Positions 24,260 through 32,844 of a stretch of DNA of 64,000 nucleotides are shown piece by piece (the stretch's first letter is position 1; every line of letters begins with the position of its first letter). The DNA is from Collinsella sp. (GTDB taxonomy: Bacteria > Actinomycetota > Coriobacteriia > Coriobacteriales > Coriobacteriaceae). The position numbers and the translations under genes were made by a program. The notes beneath the pieces were generated by a model. The model was not told the origin of the DNA. It did not search any database and saw only the letters and a program-made list of their open reading frames with translations. The DNA is taken from NCBI GenBank assembly GCA_019414515.1, contig DXLX01000038.1, forward strand, positions 1 to 64,000. The letters are read 5' to 3'.

Positions 24260-24789
24260 AGCAGTCCACGCTCCAAAAGCATCTCGGCACAAAGGTAGGA
24301 AACGTCCTCGAAGGACTTGTTGCGAATATCAAGGGTAATATCGGCGGCCTGGCGATACAGCGGACGGCGATGCTCAAACAAGCGCGCGGCATGCTCGGGC
24401 GAGCGGAAATCGGGGCGCGTGTCGGACCGACGAATCTGGCGAATCGAATCCTCAAAGTCGCCCTCGAGGTACACGCACGTACCCATTTCGTGCATCAGCT
24501 CAATATTCACCGGCGTCTCGACGATACCGCCCCCGCACGAAACCAACAGACTGCGCTCGCTTTGGAGCGAACGGAGCGCCGAGGTCTCGAGCTCGCGAAA
24601 ACGATCCTCACCCTCGGTCTCAAAAATCTCGGTTACCGACTTGCCGCAACGGCGGACGACTAGGCGGTCGGTATCGATAAAACGCCGCTTGAACATAGTG
24701 CCGACGTTGCGCGCGAGCGTCGATTTGCCCGCGCCCAAAAAGCCGATAAAGAAGATATGGTCGCAGCCGTGTTTGGTGTGCTGGGACAT
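24256..24789 (-). CDS. aroK: Shikimate kinase
   Basis: 177 residues. Walker A is FIGFLGAGKSTLARNVG (about 14-30). The shikimate-binding DTD is in FIDTDRLV, followed by FRELE, CGGGIVE, the lid SDTRPDF and RRPLYRQ. All the usual catalytic residues are present, in contrast to the aroB-like gene it overlaps. It phosphorylates shikimate in aromatic amino-acid synthesis. It starts 8 bases after the yqeG-like gene. Confidence 0.93.
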   Translation of the reverse strand: MSQHTKHGCDHIFFIGFLGAGKSTLARNVGTMFKRRFIDTDRLVVRRCGKSVTEIFETEGEDRFRELETSALRSLQSERSLLVSCGGGIVETPVNIELMHEMGTCVYLEGDFEDSIRQIRRSDTRPDFRSPEHAARLFEHRRPLYRQAADITLDIRNKSFEDVSYLCAEMLLERGLL

Positions 24790-24797
24790 GACGAGAC

Positions 24798-25295
24798 CTA
24801 TTCCTCGCAGGGAAGGTCGCGCAGGGCCCGGCGCTCAAAGATACGGAAGATCTGCGTATACCACAGGTCCTGCGTGGCCTGCGGCTTTACCAGGATGGTA
24901 TCGACGCCGGCGAAGTTGCCGCTCCACACGTCCGTGTAGAGCTGATCACCGATCAGCACCGCCTCGTCGGCCGTGGCGCCGAGGCGCTTAAGACCCGCCT
25001 TGAGGGCAAACGGCGCCGGCTTCATGGCATGGCTGATGGCCTCGAGTCCCAGCTCGCGTGCTGATGCCATGACCTGGTCGCGATGCCAGTTGTTGGACAC
25101 CATGCACAGCTTAAAGCCTTTGGCGCGGGCGGTATCGAGCCAAGCGGAAACCGCAGCGGGAACCTGCTCGGTGTCACGCGGCACCAGGGTGTTATCGCGA
25201 TCGAGCAGAATGGCGCGTTTGCCGTCGGCCCAAAGGGTATCAAGGTCGATGCGATCGACCGAGGCAACGTAACGTTTGGGGCTAAAAATCCTCAT
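24798..25295 (-). CDS. YqeG-family HAD phosphatase
   Basis: 165 residues. HAD motif I is AILLDRDNTLVPRD (about 29-42), motif II lies in CMVSNNW, and the C-terminal motif is AVLIGDQLYTDVWSGNFAG. This matches YqeG, a class III HAD hydrolase often found near aro or ribosome-assembly genes. The natural substrate is not known. The ATG follows the mltG stop by one base, so it is probably translationally coupled. Longer in-frame reading upstream lies inside mltG and is not used. Confidence 0.87.
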   Translation of the reverse strand: MRIFSPKRYVASVDRIDLDTLWADGKRAILLDRDNTLVPRDTEQVPAAVSAWLDTARAKGFKLCMVSNNWHRDQVMASARELGLEAISHAMKPAPFALKAGLKRLGATADEAVLIGDQLYTDVWSGNFAGVDTILVKPQATQDLWYTQIFRIFERRALRDLPCEE

Positions 25296-25296
25296 G

Positions 25297-26730
25297 CTAA
25301 TTCCAAGACTGTTGATGCTCTTCGTAGGTTTGCGAGAAGTACTCCTCGTCCTGCGTAATGTAGAAATACAGGTCATCGGAGTCGGTCGGCTCAAGCGTGG
25401 CCTTGAGTGCCTCGAGCGACGGAGAGCAGATGGGCGTGGGTGGCAGACCCTCATGCCTATAGGTGTTATACGGACTATCGCTCTGCAGGTCGTCGGCGGT
25501 AACCTCGCCACCGGTGACATACATCATGGTCGCATCGCTGTTGAGATAGCGCAGACCATCGAGCTTGCCGGCAAGACGGTTGTAGAAGACCGAGGCCACG
25601 TGCGCGCGCTGGTCGGCGTTGAGGCCCTCGCGCTCAACGATAGAGGCCAAGTTGACGATGTCGTAGTCGGACATCTCCACACCGTAGCGTTCCTTGATCT
25701 TGGCTTCGCAGCTCGCAAAGTCAAGCGACTTGTACTCGGTCTTAAACTGATCGAGCATAGCGCGAATCACGTCATCGACCGTCGGCGAATCGCCCAACGA
25801 ATAAGTCTTGGGGAACAAGAAACCCTCAAGCGAGTCGTTGGCGGCGCCCTTAAGGAAGCTATAGTCGTCCACGTAGTTGGAGGCCTTAGCCTGGTTGAGG
25901 AAGTCTTCCTTAGAGATGCCATCGTAGGCCTGGGCCACACGATCGGCGACTTGATCGACCGTCAGGCCCTCAGGGATTGTTAGCGCATTGGAGCCCGCGT
26001 TGGGACCTTCCATGAGCTGCTGAACAACCTTGGTCGCGTCCATGAGTGTGGTGAACAAATAGGTACCAGGCTTGAGCGACATATCGGCGTTGAGCTTTTT
26101 CACCGCCGCATAGTAATCCTTGGGATTCTCGACGATATGGTTCTCGGAGAGAATCGAGGCGATCGTATCGCCCGAAGCACCGTCGGGAATGGTTACCGTA
26201 ACCTGCTGACCAGCCGTGACCTTCGTGTCCTCACCGGCAAAGAAGCCCTTGACGGCCGGCACGACAAAGAAAACGATCGCGACAAGCGCAAGCACCGCCA
26301 CCACAACGCCGATGATCATGGGAACCGGAGAGCTCTTCTTTTGAGCACCGCGACGAGTATGCGTGTTGTAGCTCGAGCGGGTCGCCGGAGCAACGCCATG
26401 CGAACCGCGGGCGTGATGAGAATGCGATTGGGGGGCCTGCGTTCGCTGGGTAGGTGCCTGCTGCTTAAAGCGGGTACCGCCTGCAGGCTGGGCCGTACGA
26501 GCAGTGGGCTGCTGAGCCGCGTGAGAAGCCGGATGCTGAACCGAACGAGCAGAAGGCTGCTGACCCGTCCGTTGAACAGGTTGGGCCGAACGAGAGAAGG
26601 ACTGCACCGGGCGCGCGGCAGGCTGAGCTGCGCGCTGCGTCGGCTGTGCCGGACGCTGGCCAGGCTGGGCAGGGCGCGACGCCGGCTGACGTGTACGATT
26701 CGGCTGGCGCGGATCGGAAGCACTAGGCAT
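25297..26730 (-). CDS. mltG: Endolytic murein transglycosylase MltG
   Basis: 477 residues. A cytoplasmic N-terminal region of about 130 residues is made of degenerate repeats (Q-P-x-x-R-x-x-Q-P, such as RPAQPGQRPAQPTQRAAQP) and is basic and Pro/Gln-rich. One membrane helix follows (PMIIGVVVAVLALVAIVFFVV), then a LysM-like segment and the YceG catalytic domain with SIVEREG, whose Glu is catalytic, and NSDATMMYV. It cuts nascent glycan strands to end their growth. The GAGGAGG ribosome site lies inside ruvX, and the genes overlap by 8 bases. Confidence 0.92.
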   Translation of the reverse strand: MPSASDPRQPNRTRQPASRPAQPGQRPAQPTQRAAQPAARPVQSFSRSAQPVQRTGQQPSARSVQHPASHAAQQPTARTAQPAGGTRFKQQAPTQRTQAPQSHSHHARGSHGVAPATRSSYNTHTRRGAQKKSSPVPMIIGVVVAVLALVAIVFFVVPAVKGFFAGEDTKVTAGQQVTVTIPDGASGDTIASILSENHIVENPKDYYAAVKKLNADMSLKPGTYLFTTLMDATKVVQQLMEGPNAGSNALTIPEGLTVDQVADRVAQAYDGISKEDFLNQAKASNYVDDYSFLKGAANDSLEGFLFPKTYSLGDSPTVDDVIRAMLDQFKTEYKSLDFASCEAKIKERYGVEMSDYDIVNLASIVEREGLNADQRAHVASVFYNRLAGKLDGLRYLNSDATMMYVTGGEVTADDLQSDSPYNTYRHEGLPPTPICSPSLEALKATLEPTDSDDLYFYITQDEEYFSQTYEEHQQSWN

Positions 26731-27151
26731 GCGAAACCTCCTCGTTTTTACGATCGAGCCACGTCTGCAAAAAAAGGCTGGCGGCAATCATGTCGATCTT
26801 GCCCCTCATCTGCTTTTCGTTGAGGCCCTGCTCGCGCAGGATACGCTTGGCCTCTTGCGAGGACAGACGCTCGTCCTCAAACTCCAGCGGAAGATCGAGC
26901 TCGTCGGCAATCTTTTGCGCCACGGCGGCAACGCGCTCGGCTTGGGGGCCGGGCTCACCGCCCATGGTCAGGGGACGTCCGCTTACCAGGATGTCGGGCT
27001 CATAGTCTTCGACCAGGTAGCGGAACGTCTTGGCCATACCGGTGACCTCGGCGGCCGGGAGCACCTTGACGGGCATCGCCATCTTGCCATCACGGCTCGA
27101 GACGGCGATGCCAATCCTGGTCTCCCCTATGTCCAGCGCAAGCGCGACCAC
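26723..27151 (-). CDS. ruvX: RuvX/YqgF Holliday junction resolvase-like nuclease
   Basis: 142 residues with a GTG start. The RNase H-like fold begins LALDIGETRIGIAVSS, where the Asp is catalytic. GRPLTMGGEPGPQAERV is the substrate loop and FEDERLSSQEAKRIL the second acidic motif. It is implicated in junction resolution and pre-16S rRNA maturation. It lies between alaS (17-base gap) and mltG (8-base overlap), an arrangement common in Gram-positive bacteria. Confidence 0.93.
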   Translation of the reverse strand: MVALALDIGETRIGIAVSSRDGKMAMPVKVLPAAEVTGMAKTFRYLVEDYEPDILVSGRPLTMGGEPGPQAERVAAVAQKIADELDLPLEFEDERLSSQEAKRILREQGLNEKQMRGKIDMIAASLFLQTWLDRKNEEVSHA

Positions 27152-27168
27152 AGTGACTTCTTAGATTC

Positions 27169-29826
27169 TTAGGCGCCGAGCGCGGTCTTGGCGGCCGCGA
27201 GGGCATCGGCGATGCCGGCAGCATTCTTGCCACCGGCCTGGGCCATGTTGGGACGGCCACCACCGCGACCGTCGACCAGACCCGCGATCTGCTTGATCAC
27301 ATTACCGGCGTGGAACCCGGCCTTCACGGCGTCATCGGAGCCGGCAGCGAGCAGGGCCGGAGTGCCCTTCTCAGTCACGCTGGCGACGACACAAGCGACA
27401 GGGCCGGCGACCTTCTGGTGCACGGTATCCCATACGTTGCGCAGGTCGGCAGCCTCAAGGCCCTGGAGCTCAGCAACGACGAGCTTGTAGCCACCGAGCT
27501 CGACAGCACCCTCGATGGAGCTGGAAATGGCGTCGGAGGAACCACCGGTCAGAGCCTTTTTGAGCTTGTTGGACGTCTCGCGCAGCTCGACCTGCAGGTT
27601 CTCCACACGGGCGGGAACCTCGTCGACGCGGCACTTGAGCGCAGCAGCGGCGGCGTCAACGAGTGCCAGGCGGTCGGCCATATAGTCGAGAGCACCCTTA
27701 GAGGTCACGGCCTCGATACGGCGGACGTTCGAGCCCGTAGAGGACTCGGAAATAATCTTGAACAGGCCGATCTCGGCGGTGTTGGCAGCGTGCGTGCCAC
27801 CGCAGAGCTCGCGAGAGAACGGCTGGTCCTCGGCGCCCACGGAGACGACGCGGACGACATCGCCGTACTTCTCTCCAAACAGAGCAACAGCGCCGGCAGC
27901 CTTAGCCTCGTCGATGCCCATAACACGGGTCACGACCGGCTTGGAGGCGAAGATCTGCTGGTTGACCAAGTCCTCGACAGCCTTGAGCTGCTCGGAGGAA
28001 AGGGCCTCGAAGTGCGTAAAGTCAAAGCGCAGGTGCTCGGGCGTCACCAGCGAGCCGGCCTGGGAGACGTGCTCGCCCAGGACCTGCTTAAGGGCAGCGT
28101 CGAGCAGGTGCGTGGCGGTGTGGTTGCGGCGCAGGAAGCCACGGCGCTCGGCGTCGAGAGCGGCGGTCACAGCGGCACCGACAGTCAGCGTGCCATCGGC
28201 AACGTGCGCGACGTGGGCATACAGGCCGTTGTGGTTCTTGGTGTCGGCAACGGTCAGAACAACGCCCTCGGCGGAAAGCTTGCCGGCATCGCCCTGCTGA
28301 CCACCCATCTCGGCATAGAACGGGGTGCGGTCGAGCACGACCTCGACATCCTCGCCCGCGGCTGCGGACTCGACGGACTCGCCGTTGCGCACGATGGCGA
28401 CAACCTTGGCGCCCTCGATCACATCGTTGTCATAGCCGTCGAACTCGGTCGCTGCGACCTTGTCGGAAAGCTCGACCCACACGTCGTTGAAGCTACCCCA
28501 GGCGTCGCCCTTGGCGTTAGCGCGGGCGCGGGCCTTCTGGTCCTCCATGCAGGCAGTGAAGCCGTCCATGTCGACGTCGTGGCCAGCGGTGCCGGCGATC
28601 TCGACGGTCAGATCGATGGGGAAACCAAAGGTGTCGTGCAGCTTAAAGGCGACATCGCCCGGAAGCACAGCGCCCTCGGCAAGCGCTGCCAGGGCCTCGT
28701 CCAGGTACACGCGGCCGTTGTCGAGCGTCGTGGAGAAGCGCTCCTCCTCGGAGGCAACGATACCCTTGACGAGCGCGACGTTCTTGAGCAACTCGGGATA
28801 GGCCTCGCCCATTTGAGCGTTGACCTCGTCGATGAACTTGGTCAGGAAGGCGCCCTCGATGCCCAGCAGGCGACCGTGGAACACGGCACGGCGGAGCAGA
28901 CGGCGAAGGACGTACTCGCGACCCTCGTTGCCGGGAAGGATGCCGTCCGAGATCATAAAGTCGACAGCACGGGAGTGGTCGGCGATGATGCGCAGGGAGC
29001 GGCTGGCGCCGGAGTAGTCATCGGCGTCATAGGTCTTGCCGCTAATCTCCTCACCGAGTTTGATGAGGTGCTGCATCAGATCGCCGTCGTAATTGGCGGT
29101 CTTGTGCTGCATGATGGCAGCCATGCGCTCCAGGCCCATGCCCGTATCGAGGTTGCGGTGCGGCAGCTCCGGCATGGAGCCGTCCTCCTGGCGGTCGTAC
29201 TGGGTAAACACGAGGTTCCAGAACTCAAGGAAGCGGTCGCAGTCGCAGCCGGGCTTGCAGTCGGGGCTGCCGCAACCGACCTCCTCGCCCATGTCAAAGT
29301 AGATCTCGGAGCACGGACCGCAGGGGCCGGTGGGGCCAGCGGCCCAGAAGTTGTCGTCCTCGCCCAAGCGGGAGATGTGGTCCTCGGCAACGCCCAGGGA
29401 GCGCCACACGTCATGGGTCTCATCGTCCTCGGTAAAGACGGTAAAGTACAGGCGGTCGAGCGGCAGCTTGAACTCCTTGGTGATGAGCTCAAAGGCCCAG
29501 GCGCAAGCCTGCTCCTTGGAGACGCCGCCAAAAGAGAAATCGCCGAGCATCTCGAAGAACGACAGGTGACGGCCGTCCTCGCCGATGCAGTCGATGTCGT
29601 TGGTGCGGACGCACTTCTGGCAGGAGATCGCGCCAATCTCCTTCATGGTCTTCTTGCCCTGGTAGTACTCCTTAAACTGGTTCATGCCGGCGTTGGCAAG
29701 CAGCAGTGAAGGATCGTCGGGGACGAGGGACGAAGAAGGATAGAGCTTAAGACCGCGCTCCTCAAAGAAGTTGAGGAACTTGGAGCGGATCTCGGCCGTA
29801 GTCATTGACGGGTAGTCAGCACTCAT
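27169..29826 (-). CDS. alaS: Alanyl-tRNA synthetase
   Basis: 885 residues with full domain order: class II catalytic core (LLLANAGMNQFKEYYQG, FFEMLGDFSFGG, NLDTGMGLERMA), tRNA-recognition domain, editing domain with zinc motifs HTATHLL and CGGTHAANTAEIG, and a C-terminal DHHA1-type domain with a Gly-rich RGGGRPNMAQAGG. The catalytic domain has a Cys-rich insert (CGSPDCKPGCDCD). ATG 29826 follows GAGGAG; longer in-frame reading to 29916 runs through the leader and is not supported. Confidence 0.97.
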   Translation of the reverse strand: MSADYPSMTTAEIRSKFLNFFEERGLKLYPSSSLVPDDPSLLLANAGMNQFKEYYQGKKTMKEIGAISCQKCVRTNDIDCIGEDGRHLSFFEMLGDFSFGGVSKEQACAWAFELITKEFKLPLDRLYFTVFTEDDETHDVWRSLGVAEDHISRLGEDDNFWAAGPTGPCGPCSEIYFDMGEEVGCGSPDCKPGCDCDRFLEFWNLVFTQYDRQEDGSMPELPHRNLDTGMGLERMAAIMQHKTANYDGDLMQHLIKLGEEISGKTYDADDYSGASRSLRIIADHSRAVDFMISDGILPGNEGREYVLRRLLRRAVFHGRLLGIEGAFLTKFIDEVNAQMGEAYPELLKNVALVKGIVASEEERFSTTLDNGRVYLDEALAALAEGAVLPGDVAFKLHDTFGFPIDLTVEIAGTAGHDVDMDGFTACMEDQKARARANAKGDAWGSFNDVWVELSDKVAATEFDGYDNDVIEGAKVVAIVRNGESVESAAAGEDVEVVLDRTPFYAEMGGQQGDAGKLSAEGVVLTVADTKNHNGLYAHVAHVADGTLTVGAAVTAALDAERRGFLRRNHTATHLLDAALKQVLGEHVSQAGSLVTPEHLRFDFTHFEALSSEQLKAVEDLVNQQIFASKPVVTRVMGIDEAKAAGAVALFGEKYGDVVRVVSVGAEDQPFSRELCGGTHAANTAEIGLFKIISESSTGSNVRRIEAVTSKGALDYMADRLALVDAAAAALKCRVDEVPARVENLQVELRETSNKLKKALTGGSSDAISSSIEGAVELGGYKLVVAELQGLEAADLRNVWDTVHQKVAGPVACVVASVTEKGTPALLAAGSDDAVKAGFHAGNVIKQIAGLVDGRGGGRPNMAQAGGKNAAGIADALAAAKTALGA

Positions 29827-29898
29827 AGAGGGAATCTCCTCGGTTTCACATCGAAACAGTTCAAACGTAACGATATTACCATCCCGCCGCGCAAGTGC

Positions 29899-29928
29899 AA
29901 AAAAGAGGGTCGCCAAACAGCGACCCTC
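29899..29928 (-). terminator. Intrinsic terminator upstream of alaS
   Basis: On the minus strand a perfect 9-bp stem GAGGGTCGC/GCGACCCTC with a 6-base loop is followed by TTTTTT. It faces alaS from about 70 bases upstream. It most simply ends transcripts coming from the sigma-factor/AI-2E operon through the small gene; leader attenuation of alaS is the alternative. No T-box motif is present. Confidence 0.8.
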
Positions 29929-30020
29929 CAGCGAAAGTGCACGTTATTTAGTACTGCGCGATCCTTTGAAAAAGGACTGCTGTATAATTGCATATAAGAT
30001 TCACCCGGAAGGAGCGATCG

Positions 30021-30260
30021 ATGAAAAGCAAACGATTTGTCCTGAATGCACTTCTGGTTGTAGCACTTTTAGCGCTCTTGGCCTTCTCATGCTGGTACGC
30101 AAACCAACCATCATTTGGATACGTATTGTATACAGTAATGTCCGGCGATAAGGCTTATTACACTCTACGCGCAATTGACGTTCTCTTTTTCTATGTAGCC
30201 GGCCCCTTATCAATCGCTTTGGTCGCGTTTCTTGTCATTTACAACTTCAAGAAACGTTAA
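30021..30260 (+). CDS. Small two-helix membrane protein, unknown function
   Basis: 79 residues, not recognised. The N-terminus is basic (MKSKRF), followed by helix 1 (about 8-25), an exported loop of roughly 30 residues rich in Tyr, and helix 2 (about 52-73), then a basic end NFKKR. ATG 30021 has a strong GGAAGGAG site, and TATAAT lies about 40 bases upstream. Base composition is visibly A/T-rich compared with every neighbour, which suggests transfer. It is convergent with the AI-2E-type gene (10-base gap), and a minus-strand terminator lies on its other side. Confidence 0.65.
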   Translation: MKSKRFVLNALLVVALLALLAFSCWYANQPSFGYVLYTVMSGDKAYYTLRAIDVLFFYVAGPLSIALVAFLVIYNFKKR

Positions 30261-30270
30261 TAGAACCTAT

Positions 30271-31677
30271 TTAGAATCCGAATCGTCCATGGAGCCGTCG
30301 ATGCCGGTTTTGGTGTCGTCGTTCATTGAAATCGTCGTCTTTGGCGAAGGGATTCTTGAAAAAGCCTGTCGCGTCGGGCTGAAGGCCCGAGAGCTTCATC
30401 CAGGGATTATCGAGCTCGGGTTTGGGCATGGCCTGGGCCTCGGGCGCAGTCTCGTTACCGATGAGCTCGGACTCATAGATGAAGGTGTCGTCGCCGAGCG
30501 CGTCGTAGGCGGCGACCGGGTTGCCATCGGCATCGCGGTACGGCGTGCCCTTAAACACGGCTCCGTCATAGGCCACAAGCTGACGGCCGGTCTCATTCTC
30601 GAAGTAGTACACGAAGATGCCCTTGAGGGCCGCACAAAGCGGGATGGCAATAATCATGCCGATGGGCCCCATGAGTGCCGAACCAATAACGAGAGCCGTA
30701 AGGCTCATAATGGGATGCACCTGCACTGAGCTCTGCATGACCTTAGGCGAAATCACATTGTCGGTGACGTTTTGCGCGACCATCGTCACGATGAGCGTCC
30801 ATAACGCCAACATGGGGCTGAACATAAAGCCGAGTACCGTGGCGATTGCCGCGCTCACCCAGGGACCGACGACCGGAACCAAGTGCATGATGCCAGTGAA
30901 GATAGCCATGAGCGCCGCATACGGATGGCCGATAATCAGGAAGCCGATAAAGGCGAGGAAACCACCGCAGATGGACGTCACGACCATACCGCGCATGTAG
31001 CCGCCGACAGAGCGAGAAAGGATGGCGACCATAAAGCGGTACGAGGTCTCCTTCTCCTGACCGATGATGGTGCAAATCTCGTGATGCATGCGAGGGTAGT
31101 CGCAGGCCATCCAGTAGGCAAGCACCAGACCAAGGAAGATCACGAACAACTGCGAGGCCGTATTGGTGATGAGCGGGAACACACCGCGGCCAAGCTCGGC
31201 AGCAATCTGAGACACATACTTCGATGCCACGGTAACCAGCGACGAAAGATTATCGTCCAAATACTCCTTGAGCGGCGTGTTATTGAGCGTCTTGGCATGC
31301 GAGATCATCTCGTTGAGATCGCCACCCGCAACACGAAGCTGCTCGGGCAGGCGGCTCAGGACTTCCATGATCTGACCAAAGAGAATCGGCGACAAGATGC
31401 AAACGACACCGACGAGCACGGCAACAACAACAATAAGCGCGATAAGCGAACCGATGCCGCGATTCACGCCATGGTGCTCGAGCCAGTTGGTGATCGGGGA
31501 CATCACAAAGGCAATGATGGAACCAACAGCGAGAAACTCGATAACCGGCGCCAGGATGCCCATAAGGTTAAAGATGACAGCGGCGATGACAATGCAGCCG
31601 ACAACAGCCCAAATGCGCAGCGTCAGAATGCGGGTGTCGCGCAGCACGCGATCGGTTTGTTGGGGGTGCTCACTCAT
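30271..31677 (-). CDS. AI-2E/PerM-family membrane transporter
   Basis: 468 residues. About eight membrane helices form the family core, with PVVGPWVSAAIATVLGF and the late motif GPIGMIIAIPLCAALKG. The name is historical: members range from autoinducer exporters to Na/H antiporters. The C-terminal ~100 residues are soluble and end in a basic stretch (NERRHQNRHRRLHGR). Its ATG overlaps the sigma-factor stop, making it the last gene of a four-gene unit and suggesting a stress-related export role, which is an inference. Confidence 0.88.
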   Translation of the reverse strand: MSEHPQQTDRVLRDTRILTLRIWAVVGCIVIAAVIFNLMGILAPVIEFLAVGSIIAFVMSPITNWLEHHGVNRGIGSLIALIVVVAVLVGVVCILSPILFGQIMEVLSRLPEQLRVAGGDLNEMISHAKTLNNTPLKEYLDDNLSSLVTVASKYVSQIAAELGRGVFPLITNTASQLFVIFLGLVLAYWMACDYPRMHHEICTIIGQEKETSYRFMVAILSRSVGGYMRGMVVTSICGGFLAFIGFLIIGHPYAALMAIFTGIMHLVPVVGPWVSAAIATVLGFMFSPMLALWTLIVTMVAQNVTDNVISPKVMQSSVQVHPIMSLTALVIGSALMGPIGMIIAIPLCAALKGIFVYYFENETGRQLVAYDGAVFKGTPYRDADGNPVAAYDALGDDTFIYESELIGNETAPEAQAMPKPELDNPWMKLSGLQPDATGFFKNPFAKDDDFNERRHQNRHRRLHGRFGF

Positions 31678-32465
31678 GAACGAATCATCACTCCGTCGGG
31701 GTCGATCTTGTCCTGAATCTTCTTAAGCGTGCGGCGCAGCAGACGCGAAACCTGCACCTGAGAAATACCCAGCTTCTTGGCGATCTCGATCTGGGTCATG
31801 CCCTTCAGAAAGCGCAGCTCGATCACCTCGCGCTCGCGCGGCGAGAAATCACGGATGGCTTCCTCGATCACTAGGCGGTCATCAGTAAAGTCGAGCTCGT
31901 TGTCGTCGTCGGCGTAACGGTCGAGAATCGAAGGGGCATCGTCGGAATCGGACGCACCAGGAGCCTCGATGGGCACCGAGGTATAGGCCGAAGACGATTC
32001 CATAGCCTCGAGGACCTCATCGACAGTCACATCTAGATACTCAGCGATCTCCTCAACCTTGGGCGAACGCTGCAGCTCGTTGGTAAGTTTGTCAGTAGCC
32101 TGGTTGACCTTGGCCGAGAGCTCCTGCAGACGACGCGGTACGCGCACACTCCAGCCCTTGTCGCGAAAATGCCGTTTGATCTCGCCCAGGATAGTGGGTG
32201 TCGCAAACGTCGTGAACTCGAGTCCGCGCTCGGGATCAAAACGGTCGATAGCCTTGAGCAAGCCCAGATAGCCGACCTGCATGAGGTCGTCGAGCGGCTC
32301 GCCGCGATTCTTAAATTTGTTGGCAAGAAACCTTACCAGGTTCATATGGGACATGACGAGCTGCTCACGGGCGTCCGGATCACCGGTCTCCTTGTAACGA
32401 CAAAACAGCTCGCGGGTTTTCTCCTTGTCCCAAGCGGTCTTGCCGCTCCGGGAACGTTCGGTCAT
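31674..32465 (-). CDS. SigB/SigF-type group 3 RNA polymerase sigma factor
   Basis: 263 residues. Region 2 has DDLMQVGYLGLLKAIDRFDP and FTTFATPTILGEIKRHFRDK, and region 3 begins VRVPRRLQEL. Region 4 has FSPREREVIELRFLKGMT and the helix-turn-helix IAKKLGISQVQVSRLLRRTL. This is the SigB/F/G branch used for general stress or sporulation; no sporulation genes are nearby. An acidic Asp-rich insert sits between regions 3 and 4 (SDSDDAPSILDRYADDDNE). It begins one base after the RsbW-like gene stop. Confidence 0.93.
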   Translation of the reverse strand: MTERSRSGKTAWDKEKTRELFCRYKETGDPDAREQLVMSHMNLVRFLANKFKNRGEPLDDLMQVGYLGLLKAIDRFDPERGLEFTTFATPTILGEIKRHFRDKGWSVRVPRRLQELSAKVNQATDKLTNELQRSPKVEEIAEYLDVTVDEVLEAMESSSAYTSVPIEAPGASDSDDAPSILDRYADDDNELDFTDDRLVIEEAIRDFSPREREVIELRFLKGMTQIEIAKKLGISQVQVSRLLRRTLKKIQDKIDPDGVMIRS

Positions 32466-32466
32466 A

Positions 32467-32844
32467 TTAGATATCCGCCTTGAGGTCGAGGGAAAGCGTC
32501 AGGGGCGCCGTAGTCTTTTCGTAGGAGTCGCACACGCTCGCGAGGATGAGCTCGGCATACACCGCAGCCTGGTCGTCTTCATCGACCGTAGCCTGGTCGC
32601 CAAAGGTAATAGTCATGCCAACGTGGGTCTCATCGACATCGAATTTGATGGTGATGTCATCGCAGTCGACCGCGGTGCAACCAAAGATGAAAGCCTCCTC
32701 AGCAGCCATGCGGATGTCCTCGATGCGATCGACAGACATAGAGCACAGGGCACCAACGTTGGCTGCCGTCATGCGCACAAGGCGAGCGAGACGCGGGTCA
32801 CCGGCAACGGTCAGCGTGATAGGGCAGGTTGCTTCGCTACTCAT
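32467..32844 (-). CDS. Reduced RsbW-like (GHKL) putative anti-sigma factor
   Basis: 125 residues. The N-terminal half aligns with RsbW/SpoIIAB: VDRIEDIRMAAEEAFIFG matches the N-box, but the Mg-binding Asn is replaced (Gly in the IFG triplet). The later G1 and G2 ATP-lid motifs (DxGxG) are absent and the protein is shorter than RsbW. It may bind the sigma factor without ATP or kinase activity. ATG 32844 has GAGGAG upstream and overlaps the DUF948 gene by 8 bases. No RsbV-like antagonist gene lies beside it. Confidence 0.68.
   Translation of the reverse strand: MSSEATCPITLTVAGDPRLARLVRMTAANVGALCSMSVDRIEDIRMAAEEAFIFGCTAVDCDDITIKFDVDETHVGMTITFGDQATVDEDDQAAVYAELILASVCDSYEKTTAPLTLSLDLKADI

Noticed and set aside
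27310..29709. 799-codon open frame antisense to alaS
   Set aside because: The composition mirrors the opposite-strand gene (runs of Leu, Val, Gly), with no ribosome site or family motif. It is a shadow of alaS in G+C-rich DNA.
29827..30020. T-box or other amino-acid riboswitch before alaS
   Set aside because: There is a terminator, but no T-box core, no AG bulge and no specifier loop could be found.
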